The position numbers were made by a program, and so were the translations under genes. From an uncultured Poribacteria bacterium (lineage in GTDB: Bacteria; Poribacteria; WGA-4E; WGA-3G), in contig OX638352.1 in NCBI GenBank assembly GCA_951813545.1, forward strand, positions 2,046,001-2,110,000: DNA of 64,000 nt, read 5' to 3'. Positions 18,358 through 26,334 of the stretch are shown one piece after another. Within the stretch, counting starts at the first letter, position 1; each line of letters begins with the position of its first letter. Below the pieces are notes generated by a model. The model worked only from the letters and a program-made list of their open reading frames with translations. It was not told the DNA's origin and searched no databases.

Positions 18358-19041
18358 TCAGGTGGCAAATACGACCTCAGGCAGAATACTGAGTACCCAT
18401 AGCACCACTGCCGCGGCACGGGCTTTGCTTTTTTCCATATTGGCAACCACTGTGATAGCTATTGCCATCACTGCAATTAGCCACAAACTCAATGGGTTTA
18501 TGTGACTGAGCAACATTGCTAACTTAGGGTTCGCACCACCTCCCAATAGTAAATGCAACCCCGGAATCATTTTCAAGTCTACAGCACTTTTGATCCCTTC
18601 TATGTCTCTAAAAACAAGCAGAAGTGCAGCGTTCACCAGTTGTATGACACAACCAATCAGCGAAATATGGACCACAACGGCGTAGATATGTCTAAATCTT
18701 AATGTATCATCTACCACAAGAAACCGAGCCGCCAACCTGAGGAGAGCACTGATAATGATGAACCCCAGAATTGCAAAAATTGGTCCGATAAAGATACCAA
18801 TGCTCTTGAAAATCTGACCGATATTTCCTGCAGCTTCAATTTGTTCCGGTTGCAAACCGCCTTCCACGAGCTGTGCAGTCGTCAACGTTTCAGAGTACGG
18901 AAGAACAGCCCAACCAATGAGAACAACAAACAGATAAAAAACTATAAATGCGATGCCAGATCTCGGTTGTGATTTGAGACGTGCAAACGCGGCACTCGGT
19001 TCAGCGATGAGGTCTCCGATGTTCTGCAAACTCTCCTTCAT
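18358..19041 (-). CDS. Yip1-domain integral membrane protein (copy 1)
   Basis: A 227-residue paralog of the gene at 17660, with the same N-terminal amphipathic helix (MKESLQNIGDLIAEPSAAF) and about five hydrophobic segments. AGGAGA lies a few bases upstream of the ATG at 19041. It is the first gene of the Yip1-Yip1-DUF4175 group. The two copies have diverged substantially, so the duplication is old and both are probably functional. Confidence 0.85.
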   Translation of the reverse strand: MKESLQNIGDLIAEPSAAFARLKSQPRSGIAFIVFYLFVVLIGWAVLPYSETLTTAQLVEGGLQPEQIEAAGNIGQIFKSIGIFIGPIFAILGFIIISALLRLAARFLVVDDTLRFRHIYAVVVHISLIGCVIQLVNAALLLVFRDIEGIKSAVDLKMIPGLHLLLGGGANPKLAMLLSHINPLSLWLIAVMAIAITVVANMEKSKARAAAVVLWVLSILPEVVFAT

Positions 19042-19288
19042 TGTTCTCTCCTAGAGATTAGACAGAGTTTCTCTGAAATGGTTCTTTAAAAGACGTGTTA
19101 GGTTGGTGTAAACGTTGCACGCCAATCGTCTAAGAGTTACGAATAGTATAGCAAATTCTATACAAAAAAGGAAAGGCATTCTCGCCTGTGTCTAAAGGCA
19201 TTTGGTCTTCGCTTTCCTACAAGCTGTATGGGAAAAATTGTGATTTGGAGATCTGTCTTACAGAAGAATCGTGCTCAGGAGTTTGTTC

Positions 19289-20431
19289 TTACGGTTTATT
19301 TTTTTCTGCCTCTAACTGTGCCTTTTGCCAACCGTAATCAACCCCATCCTTGTAGAATTTGTCTGGGTGCTCCACCGCCCAAATTTGCTTATGAATAATC
19401 CAGTTCTGCGGATCTAACCCCAAAGCCTTTCGCCATTCTGCCATCGCCTCTTCCTTCTTTCCTACCTCCAGCAATGCGAGACCGAGTTGAAAGCGGGCAG
19501 CCGCTTCAGTGGTAGTTTTCGCAGCCGGTTCGTTTGATGGTTCCATCTCACGAAGCAGCATCGCATTGTAGTCGGGATCCGACAGCCACTTTTCGAGTAT
19601 CGTAAGGGTTTTTTGATTCTTGACATTGACGTTGAATGGAGGTTGCACCAACCGTCCCGCCTCGTCAATCATTATACCGTAAGGAATAGCTTTAAGATTA
19701 TAACCGGCACCGAAACTATTCTGTGAATCAACGAGCGTGATGAAATCGGCGTTTGCGGCATCATGCCAAGGACGCACCACAGACGCGCCTTGTGCATCAA
19801 TGGCAATGGAAACCAAGTTTAGTTTTTCACGGTGTTTAGTGTAAAATTTCTGCCAGCCCGGCAGTTGTCCACGACAGCCTCACCATGAACCCCAAACATA
19901 GAGAAAAGTCTTTTTCCCACGGAAATCTTTTAAGTGCTTTAGTGTACCCTCTAAATCGGGAAGGGTGAACTCCGGAGCAAGGTGTGCCGGATGGATAACT
20001 TCTAATCGGTTCGCTGATACTTGGTAAATTTCAAAGCCGAAGGGTTCCGCGATGTGTACGGGACGCGCATAAACTATGCCATCAACCTCCACAGCACTCT
20101 TTTCGTCATCCCGGAATTCAAGTGGGACACATAATTCTGATGCCTTTCCGCCGCAGAGAACCACCATTTTAGTACCTTCCGGGTACTCGACTTTCAAGTC
20201 GAGCTGTTTAGCGAAATGCTCTAAAGGTACGAACCATTCACCATCTTTGAAAATAGGCGGTGTCGTAAATTTAACGTGTTGTCCATCTACTGAAACCTGA
20301 AAATCTTCCTTTTTCACGTCATCCCCTCCAGTGAATCCCATCTGCACGCCTATCATCAGGAACAATACGACCAACATTGAGAATCCTACGATGGAGTAAA
20401 ACTTACGAACCGAGGCTGCTGCAATAATCAT
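19289..20431 (-). CDS. Putative selenocysteine-containing thioredoxin-like protein (in-frame TGA at 19880-19882)
   Basis: Read through the TGA, this is a 380-residue protein. It has an N-terminal membrane anchor or signal (about 8-30), a copper-amine-oxidase-N-like stalk domain (about 43-105), a TlpA/redoxin-type thioredoxin fold (about 145-290) and a TPR-like tail. The TGA is codon 184 in WGSW-(TGA)-GCRGQLP, exactly where the first redox cysteine of a thioredoxin motif belongs, and Cys186 follows. The downstream part keeps the same frame (66 bases to its next possible start, a TTG without ribosome-binding site), so it is not a separate gene. A SECIS-like hairpin follows at 19850-19864. The ATG overlaps the cytochrome c stop (ATGA). 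The alternative is a nonsense mutation or sequencing error. Confidence 0.72.
19850..19864 (-). promoter_or_regulatory. SECIS-like hairpin downstream of in-frame TGA
   Basis: On the minus strand CTGCC GGGCT GGCAG forms a perfect 5-bp GC-rich stem with a five-base loop starting with G. The loop begins 21 bases after the TGA. Bacterial SECIS elements are short hairpins with a G in the first two loop positions about 16-37 bases after the UGA, so position, size and loop fit. Confidence 0.6.
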
Positions 20432-20796
20432 TCTGTTTTTTTCTCCCTATGCTGCGCATCGTAAACAAGGAATTCAATTATCTTTTCTGCGGTTTTCGGA
20501 GTGAGTCCTGAACCCGGTTTCCGCATCATTTTATACACATACTTCCGCCATTCTTCCGAGGAAAAGGTGGAATTAATTGGACGTGCAACGGTATGACACC
20601 GGCTACATTTACGGGTAAAGAGTTCGTAAGCCTCTTGCATTTTTGACGGATAGGCAGTGACATCAATAAAGTTGGGTCCTTTATCCGCCGGATAGGTTTT
20701 AGGTGCTGCACGCGGGACGCGTAAGGCGTAGATCATCCCAATCCCTACCAGAAGGATAATCCCCAGCACGGTAATCCAAACAATTCTGTTTTGCAT
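20428..20796 (-). CDS. Membrane-anchored small c-type cytochrome
   Basis: A 122-residue protein with one N-terminal membrane segment (about residues 5-25) and a single heme c site C-S-R-C-H at 64-68. A methionine pair near 89-90 (YKMMRKPG) could be the distal ligand. The C-terminal part resembles small quinol/sulfite-type cytochrome c domains. It is predicted to be outside the membrane and to carry electrons. Its TGA stop overlaps the ATG of the thioredoxin-like gene by 4 bases, implying coupled translation and a shared redox role. It starts 37 bases after the retropepsin-like gene ends. Confidence 0.88.
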   Translation of the reverse strand: MQNRIVWITVLGIILLVGIGMIYALRVPRAAPKTYPADKGPNFIDVTAYPSKMQEAYELFTRKCSRCHTVARPINSTFSSEEWRKYVYKMMRKPGSGLTPKTAEKIIEFLVYDAQHREKKTE

Positions 20797-20833
20797 CTGT
20801 GAGTGAACTTCGATCCCTCAAACATTGCCTGAG

Positions 20834-21202
20834 TTAGTGGAGCGCGTTAATACTTACATCACCGTCGTTTATAACATTCAATACCACGCGACTTCCATAA
20901 AGCAAAGACATTCCGACTAAGGGGCCAGCGTCTGATTCTAACGCAGTCACCTCGCGTTCTTTGCCATTCCACAATACCTTTGCAAGATAAATATCAAAGT
21001 CTACCTCATTCCCATCACCGAGAAAAGCAGGTTGGTTCCCAATTCGTTGGAGTGTAAGGCGGTTTATTAAATCACTCGGTAGCACCAGAAAGCCATAGAA
21101 GCCGGTATCAATGACCGCCTCAATTTTCTCTTGCTGGTTTGATCCGACAACTTCTATTTCAATGACAGCGTCTAAATTGCCTGTAACTTTTCCGGTCATC
21201 AT
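20834..21202 (-). CDS. Retropepsin-like (clan AA) aspartyl protease
   Basis: A 122-residue single-domain protein with the catalytic D-T-G at residues 32-34 in the context AVIDTGFYGFLVLP. The second conserved hydrophobic-Gly block is LVGMSLLYGSRVVLN near residues 95-109. This is the layout of bacterial clan AA retropepsin-like proteins, which dimerise to form one active site. No signal peptide. Its ATG overlaps the TGA of the small upstream gene (ATGA), so the two are a translationally coupled pair. Its substrate is unknown. Confidence 0.85.
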   Translation of the reverse strand: MMTGKVTGNLDAVIEIEVVGSNQQEKIEAVIDTGFYGFLVLPSDLINRLTLQRIGNQPAFLGDGNEVDFDIYLAKVLWNGKEREVTALESDAGPLVGMSLLYGSRVVLNVINDGDVSINALH

Positions 21203-21468
21203 GGCGTGTTCGCCTTAAAGTTAAAACCAATTCCATAGACTGGCCCAACCCCAATTCGCAAGCTGTAAATGATGGACTCAGGACGTTTGGCAAGCAGATG
21301 CTTTATGGCTTTCAAATCATTATCGCCAATTTCATAGTCTCCTGTTTGGATGTCGATGGCCACGATTTTGCCTTTGTGTTGCGGTTCAACTTTGTGCCGA
21401 ACTTGCTGGGAATAAATCTCTTTCCCACGTGCAGCGATAGTCCCAGGCGGATAATCCGAATATGGCAT
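21199..21468 (-). CDS. Small conserved protein coupled to the retropepsin gene
   Basis: An 89-residue protein of unknown function (MPYSDYPPGTIAARGKEIY at the start). I place the start at the ATG at 21468, preceded by GAGGAGA at 7 bases, rather than the upstream TTG at 21483. The central GKIVAIDIQTGDYEIGDND segment is acidic and beta-rich. The stop overlaps the protease start by 4 bases. Small partners of this kind are often found next to clan AA proteases; a regulator or antitoxin-like role would be a guess. Confidence 0.75.
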   Translation of the reverse strand: MPYSDYPPGTIAARGKEIYSQQVRHKVEPQHKGKIVAIDIQTGDYEIGDNDLKAIKHLLAKRPESIIYSLRIGVGPVYGIGFNFKANTP

Positions 21469-21483
21469 AACCGTTCTCCTCAA

Positions 21484-23331
21484 TTATAACTTCAACTCTT
21501 TCACTTTCTGCACAATAGCATTTGCACTAATACCGTGATATTCCAAGAGTTCCTCTGGCTTTCCAGATCGCGGCATTCCGGTGACAGCAAGTTTGTGGAC
21601 GTAAACCCCTTGCGTTGCTACAGCGTCTAACACAGCATCTCCCAGACCGCCTTCAGGATAATGGTCTTCGACGGTAATTAAGGTGTTATTCGTCTCGGAC
21701 GCTGCTGTTTGTAGTGCCTCGGCATCAATCGGCTTGATGGAATACAAATCTATGACACGTATAGCAATCCCTTCTTGAGCGAGAGCCTCGTGTGCTTTCA
21801 ACACTTCGTGAAGGGCAACGCCTGCGGCAACAACGGTCAACTTATCCTCACCGCTTTTCCGAATAACTTTACACCCACCGATAGGAAAACTCTCAGCGGC
21901 ATCATAAAGAAGAGCCGTTTTTGGACGCGAGGTGCGGAGATAAACGATCCCTTCGTGTGCTGCAGCTTCAGCGACAAGCCGTTCAGCGGCAACCGCATCG
22001 CTTGGATACAGCACAGCTGCTCCCGGAATCGCTCGGAACATAGCGATGTCTTCTAAACCCATCTGCGAAGGACCATCTTCCCCAATTGAGACACCACAGT
22101 GCGAACCAGCATATTTAATATTCGCTTGCGAGATTGCGGACATCCGAATCTGATCATAGGCACGCGATAAAAACGCAGCGAACGTAGAGACAAACGGAAT
22201 CTTTCCACGTTTCGCCAAACCGATACCTGCACCCACCAAATTCTGTTCCGCAATGAACATCTCAAAATATCGGTTCGGATGGAGTTCCATAAATTGTTCG
22301 GCATAAGTGGAGTTCTTCGTATCTCCATCCAAGGCAACAACAGAAGGATTTACGCTGCCGAGTTTGGCAAGCCCTACGCCGTAGCCACTACGCGTTGCTA
22401 TTTCTTCGTCCGGCGGATAATCAGGAGGTTCACATTCGGTTCCAGTAGAACGATCACCATTCACAACTATAGCACGGGGCGATTCAATCTGAGTCGGGAG
22501 ATTTAATTGCAACGGACCAAGTTCAGCTAAGGCTTTGTCAAGTTCCTCACCTTGCGCAAGTGCCTTCCCATGCCAATTGTCTGCGTCTTCAAGGAATGAA
22601 ACACCCTTCCCCTTAAAGGTTTTGGCGACTATCATTGTCGGTTTTTCGATTGAAGCCTTGGCTTGGTCAAGTGCAGGAAGAATCTCATCAAGATCATGAC
22701 CATCAATGCCTATAGTCTGCCAGCCAAACGCCTCAAAACGTTGACAGTATGTATCAATGTCGAAGGCATACATCGTCCGTTGACTCTGTCCAAGGGCGTT
22801 AACATCCACAATCCCGATTAGATTATTGAGCTTGTAGTGGGATGCCAAAGCAGCCGCCTCCCAGACCCCGCCTTCAGCAGTCTCACCGTCGCCGAGAAGG
22901 ACATAGACGCGGTAATCAGACGCGTCCAAGTATTTGCCGTTGAGAGCCATGCCGAGTCCAAGCGATAAGCCCTGTCCAAGTGAGCCTGTTGCCACCTCTG
23001 TCCATTCAAATCGCGGTGTTGGATGACCTTCCAAGATGCTGTCAATCTGCCGGAGCGTGCGTAGTTTCTCGGTTGGGATGATACCCGCTTCTGCGTAAGC
23101 AGCGTAAAGCAACGGTGCCGCATGTCCTTTCGACAAGATGAACCTATCGTTGTTAGGGTTCTGGGCATTCGCAGGGTCATAACGCATTGCGTGAAAAAAG
23201 AGTGCTGAGACAATATCTGCGGCTGAGAGACACGTGGTTGGATGTCCAGATCCCGCTTCCGATGTCGAGATGATCGAATGAATTCGTAAGTTAGTTGCCT
23301 TTTGTTTGAGAAAATTTTTCAAGGTTTCCAC
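21484..23331 (-). CDS. tkt: Transketolase
   Basis: A thiamine-diphosphate enzyme of the pentose phosphate pathway, transferring two-carbon units between sugar phosphates; both halves are fused (about 615 residues). SGHPTTCLSAADIV is near residues 28-41, GDGETAEGGVWEA with downstream VDVN forms the diphosphate-binding motif, and the second half has the pyrimidine-binding and C-terminal domains. No ATG is available at the N-terminus. I chose GTG at 23331 (VETLKNFLKQKATNLRIHSI) because it matches the usual family start; TTG codons at 23391 or nearby are alternatives. It is the first gene of a five-gene minus-strand operon and its end overlaps the ribosome-binding region of the next gene. Confidence 0.92.
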   Translation of the reverse strand: METLKNFLKQKATNLRIHSIISTSEAGSGHPTTCLSAADIVSALFFHAMRYDPANAQNPNNDRFILSKGHAAPLLYAAYAEAGIIPTEKLRTLRQIDSILEGHPTPRFEWTEVATGSLGQGLSLGLGMALNGKYLDASDYRVYVLLGDGETAEGGVWEAAALASHYKLNNLIGIVDVNALGQSQRTMYAFDIDTYCQRFEAFGWQTIGIDGHDLDEILPALDQAKASIEKPTMIVAKTFKGKGVSFLEDADNWHGKALAQGEELDKALAELGPLQLNLPTQIESPRAIVVNGDRSTGTECEPPDYPPDEEIATRSGYGVGLAKLGSVNPSVVALDGDTKNSTYAEQFMELHPNRYFEMFIAEQNLVGAGIGLAKRGKIPFVSTFAAFLSRAYDQIRMSAISQANIKYAGSHCGVSIGEDGPSQMGLEDIAMFRAIPGAAVLYPSDAVAAERLVAEAAAHEGIVYLRTSRPKTALLYDAAESFPIGGCKVIRKSGEDKLTVVAAGVALHEVLKAHEALAQEGIAIRVIDLYSIKPIDAEALQTAASETNNTLITVEDHYPEGGLGDAVLDAVATQGVYVHKLAVTGMPRSGKPEELLEYHGISANAIVQKVKELKL

Positions 23332-23416
23332 AAATTTCGCCAATCCTTTATTTTTTAATATGAACGTGCGCTTTGCAATATGAGTTTGCAAGGCGCACTA
23401 TAAAACGCTCAACGGT

Positions 23417-24166
23417 TTAAGAGTCTTCCCCGTTCAATTCATCTGCCCTCCGCTGTGCGGCTAAGACAAGATAATGCCCTTGACAAGTCTGGACAAGACT
23501 CTCGAAAGTCCCAATAGCTTGCGGAATGTCTTGCATTTTGACGTACGCTTCCGCTTGCCAGTACATCGATTTCGCGACGATTTCGTTGGAACCGGTCTCA
23601 GTCCCTTCTGCGGGTTGGGCTTCGTTTTCTATAGCTTCACCAAATTTTTCGACTGCCCGTTGATAATCTTTCTCTTCGTAGTAGGCTGTCACAGCATCTG
23701 CATAAGCGTGATTGCTTTGCTCCTGAGGTCGGAAAGGTTCAACCTCCAACGAAGGCAACTCCAGCGGGGATAGGTCGACCGCTTCTAAATCTTCTTCGTC
23801 CGGCAATGCATCTATGGCTTCTGCAAGCCGCTGTTCAAATGGCTCAGTATCATTGCCCTCTCCTTCTTCCTCCGCACCCTCTTCTTCTTCCTCCGCACCC
23901 TCTTCTTCTTCCTCCGCACCCTCTTCTTCTTCCTCCGCACCCTCTTCTTTTTCATCGTCGTCTTCGTCTTCTTCGTCTTCTTCTATTACCTCTACTGTTG
24001 CTTCACGAAAAGCCTGAGAAAGTGCAGTACTAGGATTTTCCAAATCAACGGAATCCTCACCCTCTTCATCCAAGAGTGAATCTTGTGATTCATCATCAAA
24101 ATCGTCTGTTTCGTCAAAATCATCTGCTTCATCAAAATCATCTGTTTCGTCATAACTAAATGTCAT
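23417..24166 (-). CDS. Acidic low-complexity protein with C-terminal TPR-like region
   Basis: About 249 residues. The N-terminal half is extremely acidic, with DETDDFDEADDF-type repeats and a (GAEEEEE) array coded by a 21-bp tandem repeat. The C-terminal part (about residues 150-249) contains a TPR-like helical pair (YADAVTAYYEEKDYQRAVEKFGEAIE and a second). Start: the ATG at 24166 is preceded by GGAGG at 5 bases, and this site would fall inside the coding sequence if the ATG at 24178 were used. No export signal. The function is unknown; perhaps a chaperone- or scaffold-like adaptor. Confidence 0.75.
   Translation of the reverse strand: MTFSYDETDDFDEADDFDETDDFDDESQDSLLDEEGEDSVDLENPSTALSQAFREATVEVIEEDEEDEDDDEKEEGAEEEEEGAEEEEEGAEEEEEGAEEEGEGNDTEPFEQRLAEAIDALPDEEDLEAVDLSPLELPSLEVEPFRPQEQSNHAYADAVTAYYEEKDYQRAVEKFGEAIENEAQPAEGTETGSNEIVAKSMYWQAEAYVKMQDIPQAIGTFESLVQTCQGHYLVLAAQRRADELNGEDS
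23865..23950 (-). repeat. 21-bp tandem repeat coding (GAEEEEE)n
   Basis: Three perfect copies at 23870-23890, 23891-23911 and 23912-23932 plus a partial fourth. In-frame, so copy number changes would only alter protein length. Confidence 0.9.
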
Positions 24167-24280
24167 TTGTTCCTCCATTTTTCCATTTCTTTATACCACA
24201 GTGGGTCTGAACAACAAATCTACCGGGTGTATCAATTTTATTGGATTTACGAAACTCCGGGTTCAAAATGCTATCTATGT

Positions 24281-24302
24281 GGGCGGGCACGATAGCCCGC
24301 CC
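24281..24302 (-). terminator. Hairpin downstream of LamG gene, possible terminator
   Basis: A perfect 8-bp GC-rich stem (GGGCGGGC / GCCCGCCC) with a 6-base loop, 39 bases past the stop of the gene at 24341. No T run follows on either strand, so it may instead be a REP-like palindrome or processing site. Confidence 0.5.
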
Positions 24303-24340
24303 CATCAAACTCACAAGCGGATCTCAAAGGTCCATACCAT

Positions 24341-25156
24341 TTAGTACTTAACCTTTACCTCCGCCCAAGTGATCGTCATTTTGTCAGCAGGATCAATCCC
24401 TAAGGCTGAATGCATACCGTCTAACATGGATTCAATGTCCCTTTGCTCCAAAGCGACATCAAAGATTACAGCCTCATCAACAGTAACGTCGCCGAAGCGT
24501 CCAGCACAACAAGTGTCATTACCGATGTAGACCTGACCGTTATCCAAATCAATCGGATTTTTAGTCAGATCCAGCGAGCTCTCTTCTTTTCCATCAATAT
24601 AGATGTACCACTCACCGGTCTTGCTATCATAAGTAGTCGTGTACATGTGCCATTCGGTAATATCATCAGGACCAACCTCGCCATCGCGCCAGCCGCCGGG
24701 CTTATTCCAACAGCCGCCATTGCAAATGGGCCAGGAAACATTTTTTGTGCCTTGGTTGGGATGGATGATATAGGCGTTCCGTTTTTCAAAAAGGAAACCG
24801 TGCTGGTTCCAGGTATCTGTATGACTTTTCGCCCAAATAGAGACGGTGATCGCTTTTGTTGGATTCTCATGGGCTGGAATAACAATATGTGCTTCAGCAC
24901 CATCCAATTCAAGTCCCTTCCCAAACTTACCATTAACCCATTTCGGCTTACCTTCAAATTCACCATCCAGTCCATTTCCGGTCTCATCGGTTGCGGCATT
25001 TCCTTTGCCTTCATCAAAAAGCCACATCCCGACAATAGTATCAGGGTCAATCTCGGCTGAAGCAGTGGAATTGATCAGAATGCTGATGGCAAAGAGACCT
25101 GTAAGCACGACACTCAAAAGCCCAAATCTTCTAGAGAAAACAGAGCTGAAATTCAT
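24341..25156 (-). CDS. Secreted LamG-domain protein (copy 2)
   Basis: A 271-residue exported protein: signal segment at about residues 10-33 ending TASAEID, then a LamG/concanavalin-like domain (GMWLFDEGKGNAATDETGNG to about residue 250). This domain fold usually binds glycans or surface ligands. The C-terminus ends with IDPADKMTITWAEVKVKY, a motif shared with the neighbour at 25275 and the protein at 11537. It is a tandem duplicate of 25275, alike along its whole length, with 118 bases between them. No catalytic residues recognised. Confidence 0.87.
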   Translation of the reverse strand: MNFSSVFSRRFGLLSVVLTGLFAISILINSTASAEIDPDTIVGMWLFDEGKGNAATDETGNGLDGEFEGKPKWVNGKFGKGLELDGAEAHIVIPAHENPTKAITVSIWAKSHTDTWNQHGFLFEKRNAYIIHPNQGTKNVSWPICNGGCWNKPGGWRDGEVGPDDITEWHMYTTTYDSKTGEWYIYIDGKEESSLDLTKNPIDLDNGQVYIGNDTCCAGRFGDVTVDEAVIFDVALEQRDIESMLDGMHSALGIDPADKMTITWAEVKVKY

Positions 25157-25274
25157 TTTGACCTCCTTTAGCGTGTTCTTTGTTGCATGTGTGGATACAG
25201 TACCGACCTGCTACACTACTTTTACAGTACTTTATCAATATAGGCTTGCAAGTCGCGCGAATATTTTAAAATTC

Positions 25275-26105
25275 CTAATACTTAACTTTTACATCCGCCC
25301 AGGTGGTTGTCATTTTATCAGCCGGTTCAACCGCCAAGACTTCAGCATAAAGGCCGTTTTTATACAGTTTTTCAATGTCCTCTTGGTCCAAAGCGACACT
25401 GAGAATTAAAACTTCGTCAACAGCACCTGCGCCAAAGCGTGCGCCCCCGCAGCAGTCATCAAATCCAATATTGGCGGGACCAGTATCAAGATCAATCGGA
25501 TTTTTAGCCAAATCCAATGCGCTCTCTTCTTCGGCATCAATATAGATGTACCACTCACCGGTCTTGCTATTATAAGTGGTCGTGTACATGTGCCATTCGG
25601 TAATATCATCGGTGCCAACATTACCGTCATTCCAACCGCCGGGTTTATTCCAACAGCCGCCATTGCAAACCGGCCACGCGATATTTTTTGTCCCGCTGTT
25701 CGGATGGATGATATAGGCATTCCGTTTTTCAACTATCCAACCAGGTTGGTTCCAAGTGTCACCTGCGCTCTTCGCCCAAGCTGAGACGGTTATTGCTTCA
25801 GTTGGGTTTTCATGCGCTGGAATCTGAACGTAAGCGGATTTACCATCGAATTCAAGTGCCATCCCAAACTTACCCTCAACCCATTTAGGTTTGCCTTCAA
25901 ATTCGCCATCTAAACCGTTTTCTGAAGCATCGGTTGCGACATTCCCTTTGCCTTCATCAAAAAGCCACACCCCGACAACGGTATCAGGGTCAATCTCGGC
26001 AAAGGTGGTGGAGACAAACAATACACCAGCAAAAAAGAAACTGAAACATACAAAAACTAAGCTCACAAGCCAAAACTTGCCAGCAGAAATAACGCTGAAA
26101 TTCAT
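25275..26105 (-). CDS. Secreted LamG-domain protein (copy 1)
   Basis: A 276-residue exported protein with signal segment at about 12-37 (VFVCFSFFFAGVLFVSTTFA), then a LamG-type domain opening GVWLFDEGKGNVATDASENG and closing with a VEPADKMTTTWADVKVKY tail. Very similar to the downstream gene at 24341. Conserved Cys pairs (VCNGGCW and DDCCGGARF) suggest disulfides, consistent with export. Likely a cell-surface or carbohydrate-binding protein; the exact ligand cannot be stated. Confidence 0.87.
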   Translation of the reverse strand: MNFSVISAGKFWLVSLVFVCFSFFFAGVLFVSTTFAEIDPDTVVGVWLFDEGKGNVATDASENGLDGEFEGKPKWVEGKFGMALEFDGKSAYVQIPAHENPTEAITVSAWAKSAGDTWNQPGWIVEKRNAYIIHPNSGTKNIAWPVCNGGCWNKPGGWNDGNVGTDDITEWHMYTTTYNSKTGEWYIYIDAEEESALDLAKNPIDLDTGPANIGFDDCCGGARFGAGAVDEVLILSVALDQEDIEKLYKNGLYAEVLAVEPADKMTTTWADVKVKY

Positions 26106-26266
26106 TTTGACCCCCTGCTCAATATTACAAAAATTCTAAGGACTTCATAATATACATCCGTTCGATTTATACAGATACCACCAATTGTGCTAAAGCATAA
26201 ACCGCCGATAAACATTACACATATTTATCATATCAGATTCACAGGTACATGTCAAGGGAAAAATCG

Positions 26267-26295
26267 TTGACATGAAAGAAATTTTTGTCTACAAT
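26267..26295 (+). promoter_or_regulatory. Strong sigma-70-type promoter for 26335
   Basis: TTGACA at 26267-26272, a 17-base spacer and TACAAT at 26290-26295. Predicted start of transcription is near 26302, which excludes the in-frame ATG at 26272 and supports translation from 26335. Confidence 0.75.
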
Positions 26296-26334
26296 GTTCA
26301 TATACATTCATTCCAATACGAAACGCGGGAAAAT

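Noticed and set aside
19289..19816. The C-terminal part of the thioredoxin-like gene as a separate gene
   Set aside because: Its first start is a TTG without a ribosome-binding site, and it continues in the same frame as the upstream part across the TGA.
19880..19882. TGA reassigned to Trp or Gly in this organism
   Set aside because: TGA serves as a normal stop in neighbouring genes, for example the cytochrome c gene (stop at 20428-20430).
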